Origin: Quillaja saponaria
Lineage: Eukaryota > Streptophyta > Magnoliopsida > Fabales > Quillajaceae
DNA: 64,000 nucleotides
NCBI GenBank assembly: GCA_029379385.1
Contig: CM055609.1
Span: forward strand, 6,510,001-6,574,000
Direction of reading: 5' to 3'
This document shows positions 13,731 through 31,300 of this stretch, one piece after another. Under the pieces are notes generated by a model. That model was not told where the DNA came from. It made no database searches and worked only from the letters and a program-made list of their open reading frames with translations. Position numbers and translations under genes: made by a program. Within the stretch, counting starts at the first letter, position 1; each line of letters opens with the position of its first letter.

Positions 13731-15482
13731 ATGGAGGACCACACATTTGTTGTTGGTCAAGTATTCCCTGATGTGAAGGCCTTTAGGAATGCCATTAAAG
13801 AAGCTGCTATTGCACAACATTTTGAGCTTCGTATTATAAAAAGTGACCTGATACGTTATTTTGCAAAATGTGCCACTGAGGGTTGTCCATGGCGAATTCG
13901 TGCTGTCAGGCTTCCTAATGCACCAACATTCACAATAAGAAGTCTTGAAGGGACACATACTTGTGGGAGAAATGCACACAATGGGCACCACCAGGCTTCT
14001 GTTGATTGGATCGTGAGTTTCATAGAGGAACGTTTACGAGATAACATCAATTATAAACCAAAAGATATATTACATGACATCTATAAACAATATGGGATAA
14101 CTATACCATATAAGCAAGCTTGGCGCGCCAAGGAAAGGGGGCTTGCAGCAATTTATGGGTCTTCAGAGGAAGGATATTGCCAGCTTCCTTCATACTGCGA
14201 GCAGATAAAGAGAAGCAACCCTGGAAGTGTTGCCGAGTTGTTTACCACTGGTGCAGATAATCGTTTTCAGAGGCTTTTTGTTTCCTTTTATGCATCTATA
14301 CACGGCTTCCTAAATGGTTGTCTGCCCATTATTGGGCTTGGTGGAATCCAGCTCAAAAGCAAATACCTCAGCACGTTGCTTTCAGCAACCTCTTTTGATG
14401 CTGATGGCGAGTTATTTCCACTTGCATTTGGTGTTGTTGATGTAGAGAATGATGAGAGCTGGATGTGGTTTTTATCAGAGTTGCATAAGGCACTAGAGGT
14501 GAACACTGAGAGTATACCACGGCTCATATTTATATCAGATGGACAAAGGGGTATTGCTGATGCTGTCAGAAGGAAATTTTCCAACTCCTCTCACACATTT
14601 TGCATTCGCCACTTGAGTGAAAGCATTGGCAAAGAGTTCAAGAATTCTAGGCTTGTCCATCTGCTTTCGAAAGCTGCATATGCCACAACTGCCATTGGTT
14701 TTAAAGAAAAAATGGCTGAAATAGAGGATGTATCTTCTGAAGCTGCAAAGTGGTTGCAGCAATTTCATCCTTCCCAGTGGGCTCTAGTGTATTTTGAAGG
14801 AACACGATATGGTCATCTCTCTTCTAATATTGAGGAGTTCAATAAATGGATTTTTGAAGCTCGAGAGTTGCCAATTATTCAGGTGATTGAGCGAATTCAC
14901 AGCAAACTGATGAATGAGTTTGTGGAACGGCATTTAAGGAGTAGTTCATGGTTGTCTGTACTTGCACCATCTGCTGAGAAGCGAATGATAGAAGCCATTG
15001 GCCATGCATCCACTTTTCAAGTGCTTCGATCAGATGAAATAGAATTTGAGGTTCTCTCAGCAGAGCGATCAGACATTGTAAACATTGGGACCCGTTGTTG
15101 TTCCTGCCGTGACTGGCAGCTAAATGGAATACCATGTTCTCATGCTGTTGCAGCGCTGATCTCATGTCGAAAAGATGTGTATGCCTTTACTGAGAAGTGT
15201 TTTACGGTTGATAATTACCAGAAGACATATGCAGAAGTAATATATCCCATCCCCGAAAAACTTGAATGGAGAAAGACAAGTGAGACAGACATGGACGATG
15301 ATGTCCTGGCTGTGCGACCACCCAAATTTCGGCGTCCACCAGGACGCCCTGAAAAGAAACGGATTTGTGTAGAAGATCTTAATCGGGAGAAACATACAGT
15401 GCATTGTAGCCGTTGTAACCAAACTGGACATTATAAAACTACCTGCAAAACAGAGATGATAAGTAGTATTGAACAGTTTTAG
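13731..15482 (+). CDS. MUG: MUSTANG-type domesticated Mutator-like transposase
   Basis: Single uninterrupted 583-residue frame. Order: Mutator-type N-terminal DNA-binding region (about 5-80, with FAKCATEGCPWRIRAVRL), MULE transposase core (about 195-295, with FPLAFGVVDVENDESWMWFL and FISDGQRGIADAV), SWIM zinc finger CCSCRDWQLNGIPCSHAVAA (about 453-473), a basic RRPPGRP segment, and a CCHC zinc knuckle CSRCNQTGHYKTTC (about 559-572). This architecture without a PB1 domain fits the MUSTANG A clade, host genes derived from Mutator transposases and needed for normal growth in Arabidopsis. Where related proteins have Asp in the first catalytic motif (LD-T), this protein reads GLGGIQL, so that Asp is Gly; the second Asp is at 270. 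A likely 5' leader exon ends at a donor near 12223, with an acceptor at 13568. No transposon termini flank the gene, which supports domestication. The encoded role is probably as a nuclear DNA-binding regulator. Confidence 0.88.
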   Translation: MEDHTFVVGQVFPDVKAFRNAIKEAAIAQHFELRIIKSDLIRYFAKCATEGCPWRIRAVRLPNAPTFTIRSLEGTHTCGRNAHNGHHQASVDWIVSFIEERLRDNINYKPKDILHDIYKQYGITIPYKQAWRAKERGLAAIYGSSEEGYCQLPSYCEQIKRSNPGSVAELFTTGADNRFQRLFVSFYASIHGFLNGCLPIIGLGGIQLKSKYLSTLLSATSFDADGELFPLAFGVVDVENDESWMWFLSELHKALEVNTESIPRLIFISDGQRGIADAVRRKFSNSSHTFCIRHLSESIGKEFKNSRLVHLLSKAAYATTAIGFKEKMAEIEDVSSEAAKWLQQFHPSQWALVYFEGTRYGHLSSNIEEFNKWIFEARELPIIQVIERIHSKLMNEFVERHLRSSSWLSVLAPSAEKRMIEAIGHASTFQVLRSDEIEFEVLSAERSDIVNIGTRCCSCRDWQLNGIPCSHAVAALISCRKDVYAFTEKCFTVDNYQKTYAEVIYPIPEKLEWRKTSETDMDDDVLAVRPPKFRRPPGRPEKKRICVEDLNREKHTVHCSRCNQTGHYKTTCKTEMISSIEQF

Positions 15483-17218
15483 GCGTCTAATTTTTTTACT
15501 CAGTAGATCACCTCACCTGATCTATGAGCTTTGCTAGCATCCAGTTAAATACAGTTGCTATGTTTAGGACAGTGTTATTCAGGTTATGTAAAAATAGTAT
15601 AGCCATTGTATTTGATGTTTATGTGTAACTGGAATTAACTATGAGAGATCCAATATTTGTTAATTATGAAAAGCTGTTTAGTTATGCTGTTTGTCTTGTC
15701 GAGTATTCACTAAGTATTAGTCCAAGAAGAAAAAAAAAAAACAAAGATCTTGGCATGGAATATTATCTGTTCGTGCTCAAAGTAGTCCAAATTGTTCTTT
15801 TGCACAAAGTCTGGTTGCAACAATGCTGTTACCTCATTATGCAATTTGGGTTCCATTCTGGATATAGAGAGCATTCAAACGCAGATTTTGGTGCAAAATG
15901 TTTTAAAATCATCAAACTCGACCGGCTCCTATTAATGAAAGATTGCTTTTAACTAGAACTTTAAAAACAGCTTCAGGCCACGCTAATCTACTGTGAATAT
16001 CACAACTTCAGTCTTCAGGCATCTTTCTTTCAAAAATTCTTCATTTAGACAGGAATATTGCCCTACCATTTAACTCACATGATAGCAAACCAAGGACTTC
16101 CTTCTGTCTGGGTGTATTTTGTTAGTTATTGAAGAACTAAAACCATAGACACTTCATTTTAATTGCATTAAACCAAATGAAAAGAAAACTGAAGAATGAG
16201 GACAAAACTCTGGCATGAATCCATGGATGGGAGTGAAATTTGACTATCAACATTGTTCTATATGAATCCTTTACATAAAATTTTCACCAAAAGCGCCTAG
16301 CAAAAAACATTATACATCACATTGCTAAGCTCACCCAGGACTTTTTACTCCAAGAAAGTTTGAACCTTTATGGCTCGACTATCAAGGATAAAGACATTCC
16401 TGAGTAGAGGACATCAAACGACCAACCACAAAGTCATTGACAACTTGCGCTGATAGAAGAATAGATTCAGACTCAGTTTAGGTAATACTGAAATTTTTTT
16501 TAAAATATCATGCTACTTTCTTAAAATTATTTTTAAAAAATTATAATAAATATTTAATAAAATAATATAAAAATTACTCTTAATAAATAAAAGTTATAAA
16601 TTAATATTTACTAAATTTATTATGAAGTTTTTTTAAAAATTTTAATTAATTATAATAAATATTGATAATAATAATAATAAAAAGATTACATTAATTAATA
16701 AAAAAATAAATACAAATATTCATTAAAAGTTAGAATTATATTAATTTTTAAACTTTTAAGAACAAAAATTAACTTTAAAAACATCTCTGACTTAAACCCA
16801 AAAAAAAAATACTTTTTTTTTTGTCTTACCAAACATAAAAAATTAACTTATACTATTCATAAGCATAAGCACCCTTCAATCAGAATAAATTTTTAAAATT
16901 GCTTTTACAGCCTCCTCCCCACAGTAGCCGTCTACTTTCTGTTTCTGTTCTTTCTAGTTTTCCTATGGTTGTGGTTCTGCAGTTCTCTATTGGTTTTCTT
17001 GTAGAGCTTGTAATGGCCACAAAACATAATCTACAAATGAGAAAAACTGCTTCTGCGTCTTCTTTATTTAAAATAAAAAGATCTTATGGATCAACGGAGT
17101 TACAAGTACATGAAACAAATAGCACAAATGGAAGCAGCCAGTACCATCTTCACTACAAAAGAGGCAACTAACTGAGCTTCCGTCCAATGCTAGAAACCAA
17201 TCAGATACTCCCTCTGCT
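15483..17218. other. Convergent intergenic region between MUSTANG and the DAP aminotransferase
   Basis: Holds the two 3' untranslated regions. 16490-16860 is an extreme A/T tract (runs of aataataataataa, long poly-A and poly-T). No gene is supported. Confidence 0.55.
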
Positions 17219-23213
<5,995 letters not shown>

Positions 23214-23560
23214 TTTCGACTGAGATTTTTGGGAATTGCTTCTCTCTGTGAAGCGGAAGACAGTCAAAGTAAAAAGACTTTTGTCTGCCCCTAAACAGCG
23301 TCCTAAACTAAAACAAACCCTATGAAGTATAAACCGCTGGTATCTGGTTCTCGCTCTCACGATGACACTGTTGCCATGTTGGAAGAAAGCAGAGTTCTTT
23401 TTCAGTTTTAGGGCATAGCCCAATCAACCCAATAAAGATCCAAACTTTGGACATGACTCGGTCCGGGCTGACCCGCTAACCCATGCCCATTTTAAATGAC
23501 TTCATTAATTTGTAATTAGAAATGCCTATGGCTCAGAAACTCAAACCCAAATCCCTAATT
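23214..23560. promoter_or_regulatory. Compact bidirectional promoter region
   Basis: The DAP aminotransferase (minus) starts at 23213. The leader of the gene to the right (plus) appears to begin around 23540-23600. Only about 350 bp separates the two, so both promoters must share this stretch. I see no clear TATA box for either gene, as expected for housekeeping promoters. Confidence 0.5.
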
Positions 23561-23757
23561 CCCAAATCGATTTTGCTCCCTTTTCTGTGATCGAGAAACA
23601 AATTTTGCTGTTTGTGCAGCTGCAAATCACAATCAAGGAGAACGAACTCCATTCACGCCACTGATCGAATCTTGCTGTATCACCGTCGACACCAACACAA
23701 CGCGGCAGCGTCGACGTTCGGTAATCACCTGGCACAAACCGTTTCTGCACTCTGCAG
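23560..23757 (+). other. Probable 5' leader exon of the Lys-rich protein gene
   Basis: A sequence with higher GC than its surroundings ends in ctctgcag followed by gttagc, a usable donor. The leader intron would run to 25496. Short open frames inside this exon lack any family resemblance and are taken as untranslated. Confidence 0.5.
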
Positions 23758-24850
23758 GTTAGCTTTTTCCCTTCTGTCTATCTGCATCAAAATGGCAAGC
23801 AGTAGGTCTGAATCACTTCTTGTTGTGTGGCTATTAGTGTCGGTTCAAAGTTGCAGTTGGTCAAGAGTTTAAGTGCAATGTGCTGTGTTTGACAAATTAT
23901 TCGTGTTTTAGTGCTAGCCTTGTCTAAGTGGCATTTTTTTTCAAGCATCACCTGAAATCAAATGCCTGTTTGGTCCTGGAAATCGCCCATGCACAGGCTC
24001 ATTGAGGGTTATCTAAAATGATGTTCCTTTGTGCACATTTATAGAACATGCCAAACAAAGCGGTACATGCTAGAAGTTGTGGGGGGTTTTTATTAGCTGC
24101 TTTTTATCAGACTCTTTGTTCCAATGCAATTATGATTACTTAAAAAACAGATATGTCTTCTGAAAACTGTTAACTATATTTAAAAATGACTGTTTTGAAA
24201 TTTTCACACTCTGGATTCTTTGGTTCCTTGGACTTTAGGCTGCCTGTTTTTATATGTAAATAACTATATTTGGAGTCATGCACCGTAAATCTGGATTAGG
24301 AACTAGGAGACTATGAGCTGGTCATTTTCTTTCAGAGTGTTGGTTGGTTGGTGACGTATTACATTTTCAGGAATGCTTTTTCTTGCTCTTAAACCCAAGG
24401 GAACAGATGAAAATCATAGGATCCCCTTGTACTACCTTCTCTCTTCTATTAATAATATTTCTTTTCTTATCAAAAAGAACCTCATAATCCTGTTACTGCT
24501 GATGTATATGAAAACTATGTAGTATGTACACATTTGTTTCATTGCTTGCTTTTGACCACAACCATTCATGCTTTACTGTATTGCATCTTTGTAAGTTCCA
24601 TGAACTTTTGATTTGCACTTTGCTTTACCTTCTTTTAGATTATACTGAATTTGGTTTTCAGTTTCTTTGCCTATATCATGCATAAGGAGAGAATCTGCAT
24701 AGGTAACTTGCTTTTTCTCGTGAGCCCAAGTATGATGCTGTTTTTGTTGGATGCTACCTTACAAGTATTAGATGTGGTGTGCTTTTGAATTGCGTTTGTC
24801 CCCTCATTTCATATAGCTTTCTGTTGGAATTGGATTTTATGTGGACTCTT

Positions 24851-24876
24851 TGTGTGTGTGTGTGTGTGTGTGTGTG
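24851..24876. repeat. (TG)13 microsatellite
   Basis: Thirteen uninterrupted TG units in the leader intron of the Lys-rich protein gene. Confidence 0.95.
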
Positions 24877-25496
24877 ATGGAGATTATTAGTTGGTTTTTA
24901 TTTAATTAGGGTTTTCAATTTGGAAATTTTAATATTTAGGGTTTATTTTAATTTGGGGGATGTTTTATTTAGTTGATTGTTAGTTACTATCTTTTGTTTT
25001 GGGGATTTCGGATGCCTAGATATAGGCACTTGTAATTGATTGGCTGTAAGACTTTATCATTGTCAATTGAGAATATTCAGTTTGTCTTGTTCTTTATTTG
25101 GTCCTTTTGGTACAACATCAGTGTGCCTGTTTGAAAGAGCAATATGAACCGTCTGGTTTCTGAATGCTAAAAAATAAATGCTTCTGCCTCCTCTTCCTTT
25201 GTTGTCTTTAACTATGGGAATGTGTTTGTCCTCTTTCTTGTAGACTGCATGAAATTATTGTAGAAAGTGGAAGCATGGATGTTTTAAATAAACAGGTTGA
25301 GGCTTGAAGCCTCAAAAGTTTTATTGCATTGTTCTTTTTTTCAAAAAAAAAGTAGGTTCAACCATTGAACCAGCTGTTGAACCTTAAGGAAATTACTCAG
25401 GTGACTCCTGATAATTATGTTTGTATGCATTATCTTTCTAATCTCATCTTTGTTTTGCCTTTCCTAATTCTTCTTGTCTTTGGGAAACTTGATCAG

Positions 25497-27156
25497 ATGG
25501 ATCTGGAAACAGAGAACAGAATAGCTGCACTTCTTATGAAAGAAGCAGCTGAGCTGCGGCGACAATCTGAGAAGGAAGGCGTGCTTGCTTATCTTCGAGA
25601 GCCTAATAAAAGGAGCCGGCCGAATTCACGTTTCCTTACTGCTACTGTTCTTGGGGTACAACAAGGTTAGTTCTTCAGTTTTTACTTTTATTAGTACTTG
25701 CAGATGACTCTGGTGTTAGTCTATTTGGATGAAAGGGAATGAAGGGAGAGAAAATGAGAGGAGTGGGTATCAAATCCTAATTCTTCAATTTTACTTTTAT
25801 TAGTACTTGCACATTTTTATGGATGACTGTTACTGACAAACTTATCTGAATGAGTTACACTTTACTTGAAGATAGTGAGTTTTTGATCTGTTAAAGGGAT
25901 TGCTTGCATTCCTTTTTTCTCTATGTGATGTACTTATTGAAGCTCTTGCATGGATTTTTTTATAATACTATTAAGGAGGAGAAAATTTACATGAGGAGTA
26001 CAAATGGTACTTATTAGGGAAAACATTGAAGTACAAAAAGGCAGCAAACTAAAAATGGAACACACTTTAAATTGCGCTGCATATGAGACAAAGATCCCCT
26101 GAAAAGAAAACTAATTGCCTTTTTGCAGTTATGTTTCAAAGATGGGTTACCTCAAACTTCTATCTAGGATTGCCTGTCCATAACTGGCACTTGCTTTTCA
26201 GTAGTGCCGAGTTTGGCAATCCAAAGATTTCTTCTTTTCCTCTCCATAATTTTCTTTCCTCAATAGTTAGGATAACTTTTTTGGATTGAAGTATGCGACA
26301 AGCATGAAGTGTTTAATTTTAGAAGGTACCTTATTGAGTTCTAACTTGTGAAACAGAAACTTTTGTGAGTCTACTGGCTGTGTGCCATACAGTGTTGCTT
26401 TCTAATAGTGAATCCCATAATGATCCTTTTACTACGCCGATTGACTATAATTTTTTATTTTTTTTCTATTTTGGGTTCAGCTAATCGATCTGTGGAAGTG
26501 AATGAGATGTGGAGCATACGGCAGAAAGAAAAAGAGTTGGATAAAAGGCTTAAAGGCAGGTTGGGAGATGGAAGCAGCAGTAACAGTAGTAATATGGGGA
26601 GTAACTCATCAAGTGGCAATGACAGACAAGCCACAGTGGATAACACTGCTAGTGCCCAATGCACAAGTAAAAGAGTATATGAGAACTGTACTGAAGGTTT
26701 AAGAGATGAAGAGCTTGAGGTGTTTCTACAGTCAAGGTCATAATACTTTCCTCTGCTTTCTGGTGTTTGGTGTCATATGCTCGTGTTTGTGTGATATATT
26801 TTCGTTTCTTTCTTCTTTTCTTGAACTAACAACTCCAATTTGGCAGGACCAAGCGAGGGAGAGGTGCTGTCGGGCCAAGGATGGACGAAACAGGTCCTTA
26901 CTTACCTTGCCCAGAAAGGGACCTATCTGCAAGTCCTGATTTAAGGGGAAAACGTGTTCTTTATGGCCCGGAGAAACCTTTCTCACTGATGTCGTATGAA
27001 TCTTCTGGAGATGAGCTTCATCCTGAAAGACAGAAGAAGGCCAAAACAGTTCACTCAGGGAGCTCGCACAAGGATCACACTAAGAAGCATAGAACCAAAG
27101 AGAAGTCTAAGCATAAGAAAAAGATGAGAAAAGAGGAAAAAAGTAGACATCATTAG
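25497..27156 (+). CDS. Conserved plant protein with Lys-rich C-terminus, function unknown
   Basis: Three coding exons: 25497-25665, 26481-26736 and 26847-27156, giving 244 residues with consistent phases. The N-terminus is helical and charged (NRIAALLMKEAAELRRQ), followed by a basic segment (EPNKRSRPNSRFLTATVLG). Next come a charged helix (MWSIRQKEKELDKRLKGRL), a Ser/Asn-rich low-complexity stretch, a segment KRGRGAVGPRMDETGPYLP, and a strongly basic tail of about 45 residues rich in Lys, Arg and His that looks like a nuclear localisation region. I recognise no enzyme domain. By position between the DAP aminotransferase and the DUF21/CBS gene it corresponds to Arabidopsis At4g33690, as I remember that locus. 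A leader exon (about 23560-23757) is followed by a 1.74-kb leader intron whose AG directly precedes the ATG. Nuclear location is inferred from composition. Confidence 0.85.
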
Positions 27157-28343
27157 TAACAACTGTCATATAATTTCCTCTCAAACAGGAAGATTTCTTT
27201 TAGTTGTTCATATCAAATTAGATGGAACTCATGTTGTACATGCAAACTTGCAATTGTATGTGCATATATGAAGGAAAATTGCATGGGAAGTATCTGTTGC
27301 TGTAGTTTGATAGCAGAGAAAAAAAATTAGCCATGGGCCATAATGGGGAAAGATGAGCAAGTTCAGAGATATACCAAGGGAGCATTGCATATTTGCACCC
27401 ATGTGAGCAAAATATGTTATACTGATGATTATTTGTTTGTTATCTAATTTTATCTCTAATCAGTCCAAGTATGTAAGTTACTCATTTACAATTGGCACTA
27501 GTTTGATATAAGGTACATCATACCCAAGTAAAATCCCCTATATTTTCTGTTTTCCTTAGATGGTGCAGTCTGATAGGAGGTACCCATATTTTTAAACTAG
27601 TTGTACATTGGTTACGTCATACCCTAGTAAAATACACAATATTTTATGTTTTCCTCAGATGATGCAGTCTGATAGGAGGTACCAATTTTTTTAGGGATTT
27701 GCGCATAGCTTATGCAAGTGATATATAATACACTCTTAGCCATAACAGTTGAATGCAAATCATATCTATCTCATTTTTCCCCTAACAAAGACTTACTGAT
27801 TTGAAAAGATCAATTCCTCAAGATTTCTCAACAAAAAACAATTATACTAATGCAAACTTCCTTTCAATTTTCCAATGCAAAATACTAACACTTCAAAGAT
27901 GCATGCAGTTAAGTCTTTCACAAGGGATGTATAATGGAGAAAACCCAACTTTTATCTGGACAATGCCCTAATAGAACTAGCTATGGCATATGATAACGTA
28001 ATGATGACAACGTACTGATTTGGGAAAATAGAAATCTTTGTAGCACTTTTGCATTTGTGGAAAATTCCCGTGAAGTGACCTTTCTTCCAAACTAGAAACA
28101 AAAAGAGAAAGAAGTGGAGAAAAAGAGAAAAGAAAGAGTATTAAGCCAAATAGCACTAGCTAACGCATTTTCTTTTCTCAACTCAACTATTGATGGCTTG
28201 TAATGCAGTTCAAGTACAGTTCCGATCACCTTAATATGGCTTCATCTCTAATGAAATATCATTACCATTGCCAGCCAGAGAAATCTACCACTAATTTTTC
28301 ATGATTATCTGTACAAGACAACTGCTTCTTCGAAAGATCATTA
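27157..28343. other. Convergent intergenic region with a ~110-bp duplication
   Basis: Contains the 3' flanks of two convergent genes. 27505-27580 and 27610-27690 are imperfect direct copies sharing catacccaagtaaaat-like, ttttctgttttcct-like and gcagtctgataggaggtacc words. No gene is supported. Confidence 0.65.
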
Positions 28344-31300
28344 TCACGAGTCTTCAAAATGATGATCCGTCTCGTCAAATATTTCCTCCTATACGAAGAA
28401 AAACGGACGTCAGATTACTAAAGGCTCTCTACAAGAAATGAAGAAGGAAAAACATCAGAAAAATGATCCCCAGTACCTGTAAAAGCTCTTCAATTACATC
28501 TTCCATTGTAATTATTCCAACAGTTTCTTCTTCTTCAGGAAGAGTTGGAAGTGGATTTCCATCTATCTGCAAAATATCCGAATACATATCTTTCGTCCAC
28601 TTTTTGCTCCTACAACTGCCCCTAGATGAATTATTTGCAGTGCTAGGAAAGCTTTTCCACTTGTGGAGTGTTCTCTTGCTTTTCAAAATTTTCTCTTGAG
28701 GAGGCTTTTCACCATCAATATCCACTCTCACATCTTTTACTGAATCAATTTCAAGAGGAGAGAAGTTACAAACAGAGAATCTTTACAATTTCAAGGAGAC
28801 ACTGGTCAAAATTGCAAAACAAATGTAATTCAGCATTAGTGCTTACCATTGACAGAATTGTTAGGGGGTTGCTCCTCTGTCTTGTTGTACCGTCTTACAA
28901 CAACAGCCATGTGGCTGTGACCCTTCTGGAACTCATTCAATATGTCATACAATGGCATGCCTTCTGGAACCCTGTCAACACATACGAATACAGACAATGA
29001 GTTCCTGGTGATATGATGCTAGTCCCCCATGGGTAAAAATTTCTACTCATATCAAACTTTAAAAATTATTTTAAATACCTTGGAATTCTGCGTATTGTTA
29101 CACTCTTTACAGGTACTTCATCTTCCGGGTGAATTGTCAATAAATTTTTTACCTGAATTAGAGCATTTAAGAAGAAAGTTAATACCAAGCTCATAACATC
29201 AAATCACAAGTAAACAAATCAAGAGGGATAAAGCTGATGAGAATCACACATATGTACACCGATAGACAGACATACAGACAGATCGAGAGAGAGGAACTAC
29301 TGGTACAAGACAACATGTTCACCACCAGTATCCATATAAAGAAAAACAACTTGACCACTCTTATGAAAAGAAGGCCTATCTACGAGTTGATTGGTAATTT
29401 CTGATATCCATTTACAGCTTCACCAAACATTGTGTCATCCAGCAGCCCCAACCATCATCATACCAATCTTTCAGACCCCATCATTATCTCTTGCACCATT
29501 ATTTTGCACTAGAGAATAAGCTGTGTTCCTTAGTTGGCCAACTTCTAGAGAAGTTGAACTGGCTGCAAAGTGAACTTGAATAATTGGTTCGTTATTGCCC
29601 CATTTGATTCAACTACCTCATCAGATCCTTGGTTCCTTTATACTGCCAAACACTTCATTTAATTACGAAAATGAAAAAAATTTCAAACCCAGGGCTTTGT
29701 ACACCAAAAATATGAACGAATTACTATACTTCCTCCGGGAAACAAAGCATAACTCTTGTATTATTTTGCAGAACCAGAGAAGTAGAGTAAACTAATTACA
29801 TATATTGACCACGAGTAAGAAAAGAAAAAACTTTCTCAAATAGCTGCTTACGGCCTTACAGGTCTTAGAAGCTTATCCAAAGGCATATCATATAACTCCT
29901 CTTAATGCACCAAAACCCCCACATAGATAACTTTTCCCCACATTACTCTTATGAGTGGTTGTTGGAAGGCCTCACTAAGAAAACTCCACTTCTGTTGCGG
30001 ATCATTTGACCAAAATGCACTGAAAGAACTATTAAATAGTGATAAGCTGAATGTGTTCCAATTATTCAAAAGCTCAAGCTGACTAAGTTAGGCTACAATG
30101 TCAAGCAGGGCGCTATCTTCCAATTTAAGTGACCATGTAATTTTTAGTCTCAAATTATATAGAAAATGTCTGTGAGTCTGGCAGGATATGAGCTGATTGC
30201 TTTGTCATATAGATTAGAATAACGTCAATAAGAAAGCAATTCTTAGGCGTATGTCGAACAGAAGGAAAGCTACCATCTTGAAACGGAAACTGAGCATGTC
30301 AAAGCAATCAGTTTGCAAAGGAAATCAGTTCCATTGACTTTTGATGTTGAAATGAAGGGGAAAAAATTACAGTACCAGGATAAGTCCAATGATGTTTGTT
30401 GGTTCCTCGTAATAAACTGGGACTCTGCTATGGCCGTTTTCCAATATCATATTCATCAATTCCCTGCTCAACCGAAAGTGTTTTAAGTTAGATACTCAAA
30501 ATAAAAGTTGCTTGAGTAATCAAACTACGAATGGAAAAATCTCAATAAACCTCACCTATCAAATTTCGAATTTATATCAATTGCAAATGTTTCAGATATA
30601 GAAGTCATAGCATCACCAGCTGTCTTCTCAGAGAGCTCAAGTGCCCCGGCAATGATTGTCGTCTCATCATGCGTCAGTTCCCCACCTTTTCCAGCCTAAT
30701 AATTCAACCACAGGACAACAATCACAAATAGGAGCAAGGATCCAAAAAGAGGAGTCTAATGGATGATAAGAGAACTGGGTGATATATAAACCTTACTGCA
30801 TTATAGGCATTTTACCAAACAAAAAAGTAAAAAAAATAAAGCAGCATCTAGATCGCGTGACAAGTAAGATGAGAGCTGAAAGCAAGTTTCACTCAACCTC
30901 AAAAGAAATGAAATAGATACAAGGTCAAAGACAGAAGTTGAGCAATACTTATAACTATGCATGACTTTTATTCCATCAGATAGTCATGATACGAACCTCA
31001 TTACCATGCAAATCCACCAGTGTTTTCAATTCAGCTCTGCGGAAAAGAGCTACATGACCATGGCCAAGAAGAAAGTCCAATAGCTGGTAAACCACAAAAT
31101 ACACATACAGAGCCAAAAGAAACAAATTTTCAGCAACAAAATAGATTTACTACTAATTCAGAAGTTTTATTAGCAATGCTGCTATAGATATGTATCACCT
31201 TGCTAATCGGAAAAGCAATAGGAAAGCATATCCATACAAGAATCCGAACAACTGGAGCCACCGTTGCACCAATCGCCAAACCATAACGAGAACAAATTGA

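Noticed and set aside
13575..13991. Open frame antisense to the start of the MUSTANG gene
   Set aside because: It overlaps a clearly real gene, shows no family motif, and exists because the sense codons avoid complementary stops.
16899..17171. Plus-strand frame downstream of the A/T tract at 16.5-16.9 kb
   Set aside because: No motif or homologue recognised, overlaps the 3' flank of the DAP aminotransferase, and composition fits chance.
23612..23872. Short open frame near the shared promoter
   Set aside because: It crosses a splice donor at 23758 and has no recognisable protein features; taken as leader.
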